64,000 bases of DNA from an uncultured Alphaproteobacteria bacterium (GTDB taxonomy: Bacteria > Pseudomonadota > Alphaproteobacteria > Rhodobacterales > Rhodobacteraceae), in the NCBI GenBank assembly GCA_902611605.1, contig CACMAH010000003.1, positions 62,001 through 126,000 of the forward strand, in the 5' to 3' direction. The notes below the pieces were generated by a model. The model was not told the DNA's origin. It saw nothing but the letters and a program-made list of their open reading frames with translations, and did no database searches. Below, in pieces: positions 15,594 through 25,517 of this stretch (position 1 is its first letter; each line of letters begins with the position of its first letter). Position numbers and translations under genes: made by a program.

Positions 15594-16523
15594 ATGAAAC
15601 TTTTAGTTGCAGCTCCTAGAGGGTTTTGTGCTGGGGTGGATCGAGCAATAGAAATTGTAGAAAAATGTCTACAAAAATACGGAAAACCTGTTTATGTACG
15701 TCATGAGATTGTACACAATAAATATGTTGTAGAAAGTTTAGAAAAAAAAGGAGCAGTTTTTGTTGAAGAATTGTCCGAATGTCCAAAAGATAGACCAGTA
15801 GTTTTTTCCGCACATGGTGTTGCAAAATCAGTCTTTTCTGAAGCTGAGGACCGAAATTTACAATATGTAGACGCGACTTGCCCTCTTGTTACTAAAGTAC
15901 ACATAGAAGCAAAAAGATATCATAAATTAGGATATCAGATTATAATGATAGGTCATAAAAACCATCCTGAAACAACTGGAACCATGGGTCAATTACCTAA
16001 TGGTGAAGTTTTGCTTGTAGAAAATGTTGCGGATGTTGGTATTATCAAACCTAGAAATGAAAAAAAACTAGCTTACATAACTCAAACAACTTTATCAGTA
16101 GATGATACATTAGAGATTGCAAATGCATTAGTAAGGAGATTTCCTTCAATTGTTGCTCCACACAAGGAGGATATATGTTATGCTACAACAAATAGGCAGA
16201 ATGCAGTCAAAAAAATTTCACCAGAAATAGATGGATTATTAGTTGTAGGATCATCAAATTCTTCTAATTCAAAAAGATTAGTGGAAGTAGGAAAAAAGGC
16301 TGGATGTCAATATTCTCAACTTATTGACAGTGTTTATGATATTGATTGGCGATCAATTTCCGGATCAAAATCGATTGGGCTTACTGCAGGTGCTTCTGCT
16401 CCTGAAATATTAATTAATCAAGTAATTGAAGAATTTAAAAAAAGATATAAGGCAACAATTGAATTCATAGAGATTACAAGAGAAGATATACATTTTAAAA
16501 TCCCAAGCTCAATTAGAAACTAA
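15594..16523 (+). CDS. ispH: 4-hydroxy-3-methylbut-2-enyl diphosphate reductase
   Basis: IspH is the 4Fe-4S enzyme that makes IPP and DMAPP at the end of the MEP pathway. The three cluster cysteines are seen in [26 protein letters not shown] and [12 protein letters not shown]; the conserved HEIVHNK, SAHGVA and GHKNHPE motifs are also present. The 309-residue length is standard. The strong GGAGG site fixes the start. The last base of its stop is the first of the next gene, so the two are coupled. ispE and the polyprenyl synthase gene of the same isoprenoid branch are 12 kb away. Confidence 0.96.
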   Translation: MKLLVAAPRGFCAGVDRAIEIVEKCLQKYGKPVYVRHEIVHNKYVVESLEKKGAVFVEELSECPKDRPVVFSAHGVAKSVFSEAEDRNLQYVDATCPLVTKVHIEAKRYHKLGYQIIMIGHKNHPETTGTMGQLPNGEVLLVENVADVGIIKPRNEKKLAYITQTTLSVDDTLEIANALVRRFPSIVAPHKEDICYATTNRQNAVKKISPEIDGLLVVGSSNSSNSKRLVEVGKKAGCQYSQLIDSVYDIDWRSISGSKSIGLTAGASAPEILINQVIEEFKKRYKATIEFIEITREDIHFKIPSSIRN

Positions 16524-16957
16524 TGATTATAATACCTTCTAAAGTAAAATATATCAGTTATGCGGGTATGATCCCAATTCTAATGGGTGTAATTGGATCC
16601 TTTGATCTTAGTTTAATGGGTAATAATATTAACAATTGGCTCGTTGAATTAGGAATGCTTTTTAGCGCAATAATCCTTTCATTTTTAGGCGGTTGCTTGT
16701 TTATTTTTGAAACTCATTCAAAGTCTGAGATTCATTTTAAAGGTTTAATGGTGTCGATGTGTCCGTCAATTTGGGCAGTATTTTCATTATTACTCCCTAT
16801 GACATGTTTTTTACTTGCAGTAGGTTTTCTCACTACTCTCGAAAGAGAGCGCTACTTATCTAGGATAATTATTTTACCTAATTGGTGGTTAAAAATGCGC
16901 TTTCAATTAACCACATTAATGGTTTTTTTATTAATTATTATGGGCTTTAATGTATAA
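16523..16957 (+). CDS. DUF3429-like integral membrane protein
   Basis: A 144-residue protein with four to five hydrophobic segments (about 10-30, 38-60, 75-103, 120-142). The FLGGCLFIFETH segment after the second span resembles the FLGG-h-W-G core of DUF3429, but the family call is tentative. No catalytic motif is evident. It is coupled to ispH by stop/start overlap and overlaps rnhA by eight bases, so it is expressed with both. Function unknown. Confidence 0.6.
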   Translation: MIIIPSKVKYISYAGMIPILMGVIGSFDLSLMGNNINNWLVELGMLFSAIILSFLGGCLFIFETHSKSEIHFKGLMVSMCPSIWAVFSLLLPMTCFLLAVGFLTTLERERYLSRIIILPNWWLKMRFQLTTLMVFLLIIMGFNV

Positions 16958-17399
16958 ATTCAAGGCATATACTGATGGAGCTTGCTCTGGTAATCCTGGA
17001 GTAGGCGGTTGGGGTGCAGTTTTATTAGCAGAAAAAAATAAAAAAATAATAAAGAGAAAAGAAATTTCTGGTGGTTTAGTAGATACGACTAACAATCAAA
17101 TGGAGTTAATAGCTGCTATTGAAACTCTAAAAGCATTAAAGAAATATACTGAAATATGCATTATTACTGACAGTAATTATGTAAAAAAAGGAATTACCGA
17201 ATGGCTCCCTTCTTGGAAAAAAAATAATTGGAAAACTTCATCTAAAAAAGATGTGAAGAATAGAAAACTTTGGGAAGAGTTAGAGGAATTAGTAAATAGA
17301 AACAAAGTTGATTGGCTATGGGTTAAAGGTCATGCTGGAAATATTGAAAATGAGCGTGCAGATTTTTTGGCTAGAGAGGAAATTAATAAAATCAAATAA
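16950..17399 (+). CDS. rnhA: ribonuclease HI
   Basis: RNase HI cuts the RNA strand of RNA-DNA hybrids, removing primers and R-loops. The four catalytic acidic residues are all seen: Asp in YTDGACSGNPG, Glu in NNQMELIAA, Asp in IITDSNYV and Asp in NERADFLA, with the HAG loop before the last. The 149-residue length is normal. It overlaps the preceding membrane-protein gene by eight bases and converges on fmt. Confidence 0.95.
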   Translation: MYKFKAYTDGACSGNPGVGGWGAVLLAEKNKKIIKRKEISGGLVDTTNNQMELIAAIETLKALKKYTEICIITDSNYVKKGITEWLPSWKKNNWKTSSKKDVKNRKLWEELEELVNRNKVDWLWVKGHAGNIENERADFLAREEINKIK

Positions 17400-17411
17400 A
17401 TAGGTTAATCT

Positions 17412-18332
17412 TTACTCAAAACAGATATTCTTTCCTTTATAACCACTTATAAATTCGCTAGCAGAAACAGGTTTTTTTCCTTCTTTTTGAATAATTTCAA
17501 CCTCCACTGAATCTTCTGAACATGCAATCAAAAGAGAAGACTTTTTTTCTGAAGATATAATATTTTGGCCGATTTCCCCCCTCAATTTTACATATTTTGA
17601 TTTTAATATTTTCACTCTTGAACCATTCATCATAGACCATGCGCCAGGTTTTTCGGATAATCCTCTAATAAATCTATCGACAATTTTTCCAGGCAAGTTC
17701 CAATTAATTCTGGTTTCACTTTTATGAATTTTAAATGCATAAGTGACTCCTTCACTCTCTTGAGGTATTTCAGAAATAAGTTCTAAATTATTAATAACGT
17801 CCAATAATTGATTTGCACCAATTATGCTTAATTTTTGTGATAGACTTGAATTAGTTTCATCCAAATTAATTAAAAAACGTTCTTTCGCTAAGATAGGACC
17901 TGCATCAAGCTCCTTAATCATTTTTATTGTACAAACTCCAGTTTCTTTGTCTCCTGCCATCAGAGCTCTTTCAATTGGCGCAGCTCCACGCCACCTTGGT
18001 AATAAAGAAGGGTGTAAATTTACAAATCCAAATTTTGGAACTCTAAGTAATTTTGATGATAAAATTTGACCATAAGCAGAAACAACTGCAATATCTGGTT
18101 TCATTTGTTCTAGTTTATTTATCTCAATATCTTTATTAATGTTATCTGGAAATAAAAGTTTTAGATTTAATTCTCTAGACTTTAAGCATACTTCATTTTC
18201 TTTTAACTTCATTCCTCTTCCTGAAATACTTGGTGGTTGAGAATAAACTGCACATATCTCGTGTTCAGATTTATGAAGTTTTTCTAATAAAGGAATAGAA
18301 AACTTTGAACTAGCAAAAATTACAATTCGCAA
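17412..18332 (-). CDS. fmt: methionyl-tRNA formyltransferase
   Basis: Fmt formylates initiator Met-tRNA using 10-formyl-tetrahydrofolate. Catalytic motif NLHPSLLPRWRGAAPIE near residue 105 and DAGPI near 145 are diagnostic; a C-terminal OB-like domain follows. I start at the TTG at 18332, which gives the family-like start LRIVIFASSKFS and has GGGG eight bases before it; a second TTG at 18344 directly after the def stop lacks a ribosome site. About 306 residues. It follows def by 12 bases, the classical def-fmt pair for handling N-formylmethionine. Confidence 0.94.
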   Translation of the reverse strand: MRIVIFASSKFSIPLLEKLHKSEHEICAVYSQPPSISGRGMKLKENEVCLKSRELNLKLLFPDNINKDIEINKLEQMKPDIAVVSAYGQILSSKLLRVPKFGFVNLHPSLLPRWRGAAPIERALMAGDKETGVCTIKMIKELDAGPILAKERFLINLDETNSSLSQKLSIIGANQLLDVINNLELISEIPQESEGVTYAFKIHKSETRINWNLPGKIVDRFIRGLSEKPGAWSMMNGSRVKILKSKYVKLRGEIGQNIISSEKKSSLLIACSEDSVEVEIIQKEGKKPVSASEFISGYKGKNICFE

Positions 18333-18344
18333 AAAATACCCCAA

Positions 18345-18860
18345 TTATTTTTTAATAATTTCTTTTTTATATTTTTTCATTTTTTTAGTTATAAATGATC
18401 TTTTAATAGGTCCTAAATAATCTATAAATAACTTGCCATTGAGATGATCAATTTCGTGCTGAATACAGGTAGCCCATAAACCCTTGAAATAACTCTCTTT
18501 TGATATTCCACAAATATCAGTAAATTTAACTTGAACTGAAGATGGTCTTTTAATTTCTTCACGTATGTGAGGAATAGACAAACAACCCTCCTCAAATTTA
18601 GAAACCTCTTCAGAAGACCAAACTATCTCTGGATTTATAAGTGTTACAGGACTCTTTTCTCCATCGTCTGAACAATCCATAACCACCACTCTTTTTAATA
18701 CACCTACTTGTGGAGCAGCCAGGCCCACACCAGAATGGTTATACATGGTATCTATCATATCTAAACAAAGTTTCTTGATCCTTTCATCAATATTAGTTAC
18801 TTGAATAGATATTTTTTTTAGTCGAGGATCAGGATGCAGTAATATACTTAATTCAGTCAT
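18345..18860 (-). CDS. def: peptide deformylase
   Basis: Def removes the formyl group from new proteins. Its three conserved boxes are GVGLAAPQVGV (near residue 43), EGCLSIP (near 91, metal Cys) and QHEIDHLNG (near 133, metal His and catalytic Glu). The 171-residue length is standard for type 1 enzymes; the lysine-rich C-terminus is typical of AT-rich genomes. It is co-transcribed with fmt and divergent from the PatB-like gene. Confidence 0.96.
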   Translation of the reverse strand: MTELSILLHPDPRLKKISIQVTNIDERIKKLCLDMIDTMYNHSGVGLAAPQVGVLKRVVVMDCSDDGEKSPVTLINPEIVWSSEEVSKFEEGCLSIPHIREEIKRPSSVQVKFTDICGISKESYFKGLWATCIQHEIDHLNGKLFIDYLGPIKRSFITKKMKKYKKEIIKK

Positions 18861-18910
18861 ACATTTTATTTAGATTAATAAAAACTTTGAAGCAAGATTA
18901 ACTTAAACAT

Positions 18911-20089
18911 ATGGTAAAACAGATGGGATATGATTTTGATAATTATTTAGCGGAAATACCAGAGAAGTCTTTAAAACACGACGCTGTTATAGCAACAAAT
19001 AGTAATGATATAAGTGGATTTTTATCAATGGGTGTTGCTGATATGTCTTTCAAACCGCCAATCGAAGTACTGACTACATTAGAAAATGAAATTAAAAGAG
19101 GGTTTCTAGGTTATTATGGTGGTATTGAGAGCTACAGACGAGAAGTCACTAAGTGGTTAAAAACAAACCATGATTGGGAACCAAAACCTGAATGGGTCAA
19201 TACAGCCCATGGTCTAGTAGCAGCCATAGGAACAGCTTTAAGAGCTTTCACAAACCAAAGTGATGGAATTATAATTTTTTCACCAGTTTACCATCAATTT
19301 CGTAATATAATTAAAGCAAATAATAGAGAATTGATAGAAAGTGAGATGATTAAAAAAAATGGAAGATACTATCTCGACTTAAATAATTTAGAAAATAAAA
19401 TGAAGGGTAACGAAAAAGTTGTTATATTGTGTTCTCCTCATAATCCTAGTGGTAGAATCTGGACAAAAAATGAACAAATTGAAGTTGCCTATTTTTGTAA
19501 AAAACATAACCTCATTTTGATCATTGATGAAATACATAATGATCTTATTAATCCAGAAAATAAACATATTACATTCCCAAGAATAGGAGAAGATCACTTT
19601 CAAAATTTTATTTTAATGACTTCCACTACAAAGACATTCAATATTGCAGGTGGATTGATGGGAAATGTCATCATTCCTAATAATTCATTAAGAGATAAAT
19701 TTCAAAAAGCAAATTTTGCCACTGGAGAAACTCCAAATAGATTTGGTATGATTTTAGGTGAGGTAGCGATGAGATCTGGTCACCAATGGTTGAATGACCT
19801 ACTTATTTATATCAAGAAAAATAAAAAAATTTTTGATAATGAAATAAACAAACTAAATACTTTAGTCTCAATGAACATTGACGCTACTTACCTAGCCTGG
19901 GTAGATTTTACTAAAACAGGAGATACAGAAAATAATAATTTTCAAAAGCTTAAATACGAATCAAAAATTATTTCTAACCGTGGATCCACTTTTGGGTTAG
20001 GAGGTGATAACCATTTCAGGTTTAATTTAGCAACCTCTACGGAATTAGTAAAAAAGAGTACTGAAAGGATTAAGTCTTTTTTTGATTAA
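18911..20089 (+). CDS. PatB/MalY-like PLP-dependent C-S lyase or aminotransferase
   Basis: A 392-residue fold type I PLP enzyme. The MGVADMSFKPP segment near residue 45 corresponds to the WVADMDF motif of the PatB/MalY (cystathionine beta-lyase-like) group. YYGG, CSPHNPSGR, IIDEIHND (PLP-binding Asp) and TSTTKTFNIAGG (Schiff-base lysine) follow in the usual order. The group splits cystathionine or related thioethers, though some members act differently; the substrate cannot be decided here. Divergent from def; no clear ribosome site before the ATG, and another ATG lies 12 bases in. Confidence 0.85.
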   Translation: MVKQMGYDFDNYLAEIPEKSLKHDAVIATNSNDISGFLSMGVADMSFKPPIEVLTTLENEIKRGFLGYYGGIESYRREVTKWLKTNHDWEPKPEWVNTAHGLVAAIGTALRAFTNQSDGIIIFSPVYHQFRNIIKANNRELIESEMIKKNGRYYLDLNNLENKMKGNEKVVILCSPHNPSGRIWTKNEQIEVAYFCKKHNLILIIDEIHNDLINPENKHITFPRIGEDHFQNFILMTSTTKTFNIAGGLMGNVIIPNNSLRDKFQKANFATGETPNRFGMILGEVAMRSGHQWLNDLLIYIKKNKKIFDNEINKLNTLVSMNIDATYLAWVDFTKTGDTENNNFQKLKYESKIISNRGSTFGLGGDNHFRFNLATSTELVKKSTERIKSFFD

Positions 20090-20211
20090 ATAAAATATTT
20101 GAATGAATTTAAATAATTTATGTGGAAAAAAATATTCATCTTATTATAAGTGTGATTTAAATATATAATTAGTGTAATGAATTTGAGTTTTTTTTTATTT
20201 AAGATTTTTAA

Positions 20212-21171
20212 ATGCAACATTATTTAGATTTTGAAAAAGAATTGGCAATTCTAGATGATAGAGTTAATGAATTGCGTTCAGTTAATTCATCCTTGGATGA
20301 AGCGAGTCTAAATAATAAAGAGATAGAGGAAATTCAAAAAAAATCAAAGTTATTATTAAAAAAAATATATTCTGACTTAACACCTTGGCACAAATGCCTA
20401 ATAGCTAGACATCCTGAAAGACCTCATTCATCAAAATATATAGAAAAACTTATGACTGAATTTGTACCTTTAGCTGGTGATAAAAAATTTGCTGAAGACA
20501 AATCGATTATTGGTGGTTTAGCTAGATTAAATGATACACCAATTGTGATCATTGGACATGAAAAAGGTGAAGATACTAAATCACGAATTCAACATAATTT
20601 TGGAATGGCAAGACCTGAGGGTTATAGAAAAGCTGTAAGATTGATGGATTTAGCTAATAGATTTAACCTACCAGTAATTACATTTATTGATACACCCGGG
20701 GCATACCCAGGAAAAGGAGCAGAAGAGCGAGGCCAAGCCGAAGCAATTGCAAGTTCAATAGCTAAATGTTTACAAATTAAGGTTCCTTTAATCTCTGTTA
20801 TAATTGGTGAAGGTGGTTCTGGTGGTGCAGTTGCCTTGGCATCTTCAAATAAAATAATAATGCTTGAACATTCAATTTACTCAGTAATTTCACCAGAAGG
20901 TTGTGCTTCAATTTTATGGAAAAATTCTGATAAAATGAAGGAAGCTGCTGAAGCACTAAGACTAACTGCTGTAGATTTATCAAAACTAAGGGTTGTAGAC
21001 GAGATTATTTCTGAACCAATCGGTGGAGCGCATAGGAATGTGAATGAAACAATAGCAAGAGTAGGAAAGGCACTAGAAAGATCATTGAAAAAATTTGATA
21101 AATTTACTCCTAACCAAATATTAAATGAAAGAAGGAATAAATTTTTAGACATTGGAAAATTTAAATTATAA
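20212..21171 (+). CDS. accA: acetyl-CoA carboxylase carboxyltransferase subunit alpha
   Basis: AccA with AccD moves the carboxyl group from biotin to acetyl-CoA, giving malonyl-CoA. The N-terminal coiled helix [18 protein letters not shown], the [19 protein letters not shown] segment near residue 160 and the [12 protein letters not shown] oxyanion-type turn near 200 are diagnostic. The 319-residue length is standard. AT-rich leader 20090-20211 contains no clear element. It converges on the acyltransferase gene, another lipid enzyme. Confidence 0.96.
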   Translation: MQHYLDFEKELAILDDRVNELRSVNSSLDEASLNNKEIEEIQKKSKLLLKKIYSDLTPWHKCLIARHPERPHSSKYIEKLMTEFVPLAGDKKFAEDKSIIGGLARLNDTPIVIIGHEKGEDTKSRIQHNFGMARPEGYRKAVRLMDLANRFNLPVITFIDTPGAYPGKGAEERGQAEAIASSIAKCLQIKVPLISVIIGEGGSGGAVALASSNKIIMLEHSIYSVISPEGCASILWKNSDKMKEAAEALRLTAVDLSKLRVVDEIISEPIGGAHRNVNETIARVGKALERSLKKFDKFTPNQILNERRNKFLDIGKFKL

Positions 21172-21191
21172 ATCTACGCTCATAGACAATA

Positions 21192-21911
21192 TTAATCTTT
21201 CATCAAATAGTTAGAACGATTCTCTATATCATTTTCAATTTTTTGCATAAAATCATTTATTGGCATACCTGGTTGAATTACTTCAAAAAAATCAATTATT
21301 GCTGTTCCTGGTTTTCTTATCCAACTATCTTTAGGCCAGAAAATACCTGTATTTGTTGCAACCAAATGACATGGTAAATTAAATTTATTATACAATACAC
21401 CTGCGCCAATTTTATAATCTTTTGATTGGTTTGGTAATACCCTGGTCCCTTGGGGGTATATTACTACTTGTTGATTATCTATTTCATCTGATGAGTGATC
21501 ATAATCTGAAACCATTTTATATAAAGCTTTTGATCTAGCCCCTCTTTTTACTGGCACACAACCTACCCGTAATGCATAAATACCTATAATCGGAGTAAAA
21601 ACTATTTCCTTTTTCATAACAAAACTAAATCTAGGCAAAAAATAAGCAAGCATTAAAATGTCTAAAAATGACATATGTTTTGAGCAAATTAAAACGGCAT
21701 TTGTTGGTATCTTACCTCTACACTCCACCTTAATATTTGATACTAACCTCAAAATTAAGAAGCAACTCAAACAGTATATTTTTATAAATTTGTAAGCCCA
21801 GTTCTTCGAAATTATGGAAAAGGGAAGACCAATGATACCTATTACAAACATGGAAAAAAATATTAATATATCGTTTATTAATCCGCGAATAATGGATATA
21901 ATCGAATTCAT
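21192..21911 (-). CDS. lysophospholipid acyltransferase (PlsC family)
   Basis: Likely 1-acyl-glycerol-3-phosphate acyltransferase, which makes phosphatidic acid at the inner membrane. An N-terminal membrane segment (about 10-35) is followed by the HX4D catalytic box in SKHMSFLD (near residue 79) and by the substrate box YPQGTRV. The usual Glu of that box (EGTR) is Gln here. The 239-residue length is normal. It could instead act in lipid remodelling. It converges on accA. Confidence 0.82.
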   Translation of the reverse strand: MNSIISIIRGLINDILIFFSMFVIGIIGLPFSIISKNWAYKFIKIYCLSCFLILRLVSNIKVECRGKIPTNAVLICSKHMSFLDILMLAYFLPRFSFVMKKEIVFTPIIGIYALRVGCVPVKRGARSKALYKMVSDYDHSSDEIDNQQVVIYPQGTRVLPNQSKDYKIGAGVLYNKFNLPCHLVATNTGIFWPKDSWIRKPGTAIIDFFEVIQPGMPINDFMQKIENDIENRSNYLMKD

Positions 21912-22051
21912 TCTTAAAACCCAAGACTTTTTAAATATTAAGTTATATTAATTTTAAACTTTTAAAAACAATAAAAGAAATGATTAAATTTTGTATAAAT
22001 TATAGATTTTATATATTAATACATTTTATATCTTTTTAATAAAGAGATCAC

Positions 22052-22618
22052 ATGATTATTGAATGCCCATATTGTAAATCAAATTACAAAATAGAAGAAA
22101 CCCTCATTTCTAAAAATGGTAGAAAAGTAAAGTGTTACAGTTGTGCTAATTATTGGATCCAATTTCCTGATAGAAAATTTATAAAGTTAAAATCAGAAGA
22201 TTCTTTTTCTACTGAGATAGCAAAAAGGCAAAATTTAATTAGAAATTCTCTAAGTAAAAAAAATATTAATATAAAAAACATGGAACATGGAAATAATTTG
22301 TTAAGTAGAGAACAAGAAAAAGAGCTTTTATCATCTTTAGCTATAGCTGAAATAGAACTAAATCAAACTAATAAAGATAATTTAGATTCAAAAGAAGAAA
22401 AAAATTCAATAAGTAATATAAAGGTAATAAATAAAAGTTACCTTGGATTTATAACAGTAAGTTTTATTTTTATTATATGTTTTTTATTTTATCAACAACC
22501 CGAAATTTTTGTAGGCAAAAATACGAAATTTGAGCAAGAATTTCTAATTATTGTGGATTATATAGATATATTTATAACAAATTTGATATATTTTATAGAA
22601 AAACAATTAATTAAATAG
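22052..22618 (+). CDS. zinc-ribbon (MJ0042-type) membrane protein
   Basis: The first 38 residues form an MJ0042-type zinc ribbon, with CPYC near residue 5 and CYSC near 30 separated by the typical YKI...GRKVK loop. A charged low-complexity linker follows, then one membrane span (about 130-147) and a hydrophobic C-terminus. The protein, 188 residues, would be inner-membrane anchored with a cytoplasmic zinc finger. Such genes are widespread in alphaproteobacteria with no settled role. It stands alone, convergent with lysA. Confidence 0.78.
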   Translation: MIIECPYCKSNYKIEETLISKNGRKVKCYSCANYWIQFPDRKFIKLKSEDSFSTEIAKRQNLIRNSLSKKNINIKNMEHGNNLLSREQEKELLSSLAIAEIELNQTNKDNLDSKEEKNSISNIKVINKSYLGFITVSFIFIICFLFYQQPEIFVGKNTKFEQEFLIIVDYIDIFITNLIYFIEKQLIK

Positions 22619-22631
22619 AAATATCATTTAA

Positions 22632-23927
22632 TTATCTTAGCCAATATGGAATTTGATCTCTTTTAATTACATCTTCAATCTTTGGTCTACTTCTTACAAC
22701 TGAAACTAAATTTTCGTTAACGATTAACTCTGGGATTAATGGTCTTGAATTATACTCTGAAGACATAACAGCTCCGTACGCTCCAGCTGAATAAATTGCC
22801 AAAAAATCTCCACTTGTCATTTTTGGCAAAGTTGTGTTTTTTGAAAATACATCAGAACTTTCACATATTGGTCCAACTATATCAGCAACTATTTGATTGT
22901 GATTGTTTCTCTCCTCAATTACAGGTAATATCTCATGCTCAGCATCATAAATAGCTGGCCTTAAAAGATCGTTCATTCCTGCATCAATTATTAAAAAATT
23001 TTTATTTGTACCTTCTTTTAAATAAACCACAGATGTTATTAATAAACCAGAGTTTCCTGATATAAATCTTCCTGGCTCAAGTTGTATTTCTAAGTTCATT
23101 TTATTAAATGTCTTATCTAACATAGATGAAAATTTATCAATAGAAATGGGGTCCTTCTCTTTTGTAGAATAGCTAATTCCAAGCCCACCGCCTATATCTA
23201 CTCTATCGATAAAATGACCTTCCTCCCTTAATTTTTTTATAAAATTTGCTATTTTTAAAAATGCAGTCTCAAATGGTAAAATATCAGTAATTTGACTACC
23301 TATGTGAAGATCAATTCCAACTATTTTGATACTATTTAATTCAGAAGCTATTCTATAGACCTCTAATGCAGAATTAATTGGAATACCAAATTTATTCTCC
23401 AATTTACCTGTCATAATTTTTTCATGAGTTTGAGCATCCACATCCGGATTTACTCTAATTGAAATTGGTGCTTTTTTACCTGTAGTTTCAGCAATTTTAT
23501 TTATAAGCATAATTTCAGGAATACTTTCAACGTTGAATTGACGTATCCCATTACTCAATGCTAATTTTATCTCATCATAAGTTTTTCCAACCCCTGAAAA
23601 TACAATTTTTTCACCTGGTACACCCGCTTTTTGCGCCCTAAGGTATTCTCCTCCAGACACAACATCCATTCCTGAACCTAATAAAGATAATACTCTTAGC
23701 ACAGCAAGATTTGAATTTGATTTTACTGAGAAATATAATGAATGATTAATATTTTTAAGACTTTCAGATAATTTGGTATAACGTCTTCTTAATGATGCAG
23801 TAGAATAAATATAAAAAGGAGTACTCATTCTTTTGGAAATATCTATAATTGAGACATCCTCTACAAATAAAATTTTGTTTTTATAAGTGAAAAAATCATT
23901 AATTTTTTTTGTGATTATTTTTGACAT
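22632..23927 (-). CDS. lysA: diaminopimelate decarboxylase
   Basis: LysA decarboxylates meso-diaminopimelate to lysine. It is a fold type III PLP enzyme: the lysine is in LYFSVKSNSNLAVLR near residue 66, GVDLHIGSQI-like GIDLHIGSQ near 205, the glycine loop DIGGGLGISY near 243, EPGRFISGNSG and GPICESSDVF with the second-subunit cysteine, and SAGAYGAVMSSEYNSRP. The 431-residue length is normal. No lysine riboswitch is visible. It follows the small lipoprotein gene and argH on the same strand. Confidence 0.96.
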   Translation of the reverse strand: MSKIITKKINDFFTYKNKILFVEDVSIIDISKRMSTPFYIYSTASLRRRYTKLSESLKNINHSLYFSVKSNSNLAVLRVLSLLGSGMDVVSGGEYLRAQKAGVPGEKIVFSGVGKTYDEIKLALSNGIRQFNVESIPEIMLINKIAETTGKKAPISIRVNPDVDAQTHEKIMTGKLENKFGIPINSALEVYRIASELNSIKIVGIDLHIGSQITDILPFETAFLKIANFIKKLREEGHFIDRVDIGGGLGISYSTKEKDPISIDKFSSMLDKTFNKMNLEIQLEPGRFISGNSGLLITSVVYLKEGTNKNFLIIDAGMNDLLRPAIYDAEHEILPVIEERNNHNQIVADIVGPICESSDVFSKNTTLPKMTSGDFLAIYSAGAYGAVMSSEYNSRPLIPELIVNENLVSVVRSRPKIEDVIKRDQIPYWLR

Positions 23928-23970
23928 AAAGATTCAATAAATATTAAGTGATGATTCAATTATTAAAATA

Positions 23971-24096
23971 TTATTTTTCATAAAAATTAGTTTCAATTTT
24001 AGGTTCCTCAGGATCACCTTTTACACCACAGCTTAATAAAAAGACAGCTATGATTAAACACACAGATTGAAAACCTATTTTAACTTTTTCTTCCAT
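23971..24096 (-). CDS. small LptM-like lipoprotein, 41 aa
   Basis: Found by direct reading. The 41-residue product has a basic start, a hydrophobic segment SVCLIIAVFLLSC ending in a lipobox (LLSC), and then GVKGDPEEPK, close to the C-G-x-K-G-P start of mature LptM/YifL lipoproteins. LptM stabilises the LPS translocon LptD-LptE in E. coli; the same role here is inference. The gene starts within the last 22 bases of argH, in another frame, and ends 44 bases before lysA. A small lipoprotein at this argH-lysA position is a pattern I know from alphaproteobacteria. Confidence 0.78.
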   Translation of the reverse strand: MEEKVKIGFQSVCLIIAVFLLSCGVKGDPEEPKIETNFYEK

Positions 24097-25475
24097 TCTT
24101 TAATTCTCTTTTTGACCTCTGAAGGTGATGTTCCTCCATAGGAGGTTCTTATATTAACTGAATTTTGAATTGAAAGTATTTTATAAACATTTTCATCAAT
24201 ATTAGGATCTATTTTTTTAAATTCAGACAATTTTAGATCTTTTAAATCACAATCCAGATTTTCTGCCTTAATTACTAATTTACCAACAATATGATGAGAC
24301 TTTCTAAAACTATAATTATATTTGCTGACTAGATAGTCTGCCAAATCAGTTGAAGTAATAAATCGAGAAGTAGCAGCTCGTGTTAAATTATCTTTTTTAA
24401 TAATAATTCCTGCCATCATACCATTCATTACATCAAGCATTAGGGATAAATTATCATATGCTCTGAAAACCAACTCTTTATCTTCTTGTAAATCTTTAGA
24501 ATAAGCTAATGGTAAACCTTTTAAAATTGTAAAAAGTGAAAATAAGGATCCCGTAATATTTGCAACTTTAGCTCTAATTAATTCTGCAGCATCTGGATTT
24601 CTTTTTTGTGGCATTATTGATGAACCAGTTGAAAAACTATCTGATATCTCAATAAAATCAAAACCATCACTCGCCCAAATCACTATTTCTTCCGCAAAGC
24701 GACTCAAATGGGTAGCGCAGATTGCAGAGGCAGATAGAAAATCAAGTGCAAAGTCTCTGTCGGAAACAGCATCGATACTATTAGACATTGGTTTATCAAA
24801 ACCTAGTCTTTCAGATGTAAAAAATCGGTCAATTGGAAATGAAGTTCCAGCCAAAGCGGCAGACCCCAATGGGCATTCATTTAATCTTTTTTTTGCTTCA
24901 GTAAACCTTTCTTTATCTCTCTCAAACATTTCTATATAAGCCAGAATATGGTGTCCAAATGTCACAGGCTGAGCTGTTTGTAAATGGGTATATCCTGGCA
25001 TTATTATGTTAAAATTTGCATCAGCAATATCTAAAAATGTTTTCATATTTTTTGTTATTTTTGATATTAACTCTTTTGTGCTATCCCTAATCCACATTTT
25101 AAAATCAGTAACTACTTGATCATTCCTAGATCTAGCAGTGTGAATATAACCTGCATCATCACCAATAATATCATGAAGTTTTTTTTCTATATTCATATGG
25201 ATATCTTCAAACTTCCGATCATAAATAAATTTACCTTTTATCACATCATCCTGAATAATTTTAAGACCTTTAATTATATTATTACAAATTTTTGTAGGTA
25301 GTATTTTTTTAAATTGAAGCATTTTTACATGTACTAACGAGCCTTCAATATCTTGCATAGCCATACGATGATCAATCTCTATCGAAGAATTAATAGTCTC
25401 CATAATATTATCCTGCTGACTTGAAAATCTTCCCCCCCACATTAGATTCGTATTATGTGAAGACTTATCGGACAT
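24075..25475 (-). CDS. argH: argininosuccinate lyase
   Basis: ArgH splits argininosuccinate into arginine and fumarate. The fumarase/aspartase superfamily signature GSSIMPQKRNPD is near residue 280; TARSRNDQV near 110 and PGYTHLQTAQPVTFGHH near 158 complete the active site. The ATG at 25475 has GAGG five bases before it and is preferred over GTG at 25481. About 466 residues. The 3' end overlaps the lipoprotein gene. Its partner argG lies near 44-45 kb. Confidence 0.95.
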   Translation of the reverse strand: MSDKSSHNTNLMWGGRFSSQQDNIMETINSSIEIDHRMAMQDIEGSLVHVKMLQFKKILPTKICNNIIKGLKIIQDDVIKGKFIYDRKFEDIHMNIEKKLHDIIGDDAGYIHTARSRNDQVVTDFKMWIRDSTKELISKITKNMKTFLDIADANFNIIMPGYTHLQTAQPVTFGHHILAYIEMFERDKERFTEAKKRLNECPLGSAALAGTSFPIDRFFTSERLGFDKPMSNSIDAVSDRDFALDFLSASAICATHLSRFAEEIVIWASDGFDFIEISDSFSTGSSIMPQKRNPDAAELIRAKVANITGSLFSLFTILKGLPLAYSKDLQEDKELVFRAYDNLSLMLDVMNGMMAGIIIKKDNLTRAATSRFITSTDLADYLVSKYNYSFRKSHHIVGKLVIKAENLDCDLKDLKLSEFKKIDPNIDENVYKILSIQNSVNIRTSYGGTSPSEVKKRIKEWKKKLK

Positions 25476-25517
25476 TATCACCTCTGATTTAGTTTCTGTA
25501 ATTACTAGTTAATAAAT

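Noticed and set aside
23928-23970. Lysine riboswitch ahead of lysA
   Set aside because: The gap is only 43 bases and shows no riboswitch core.
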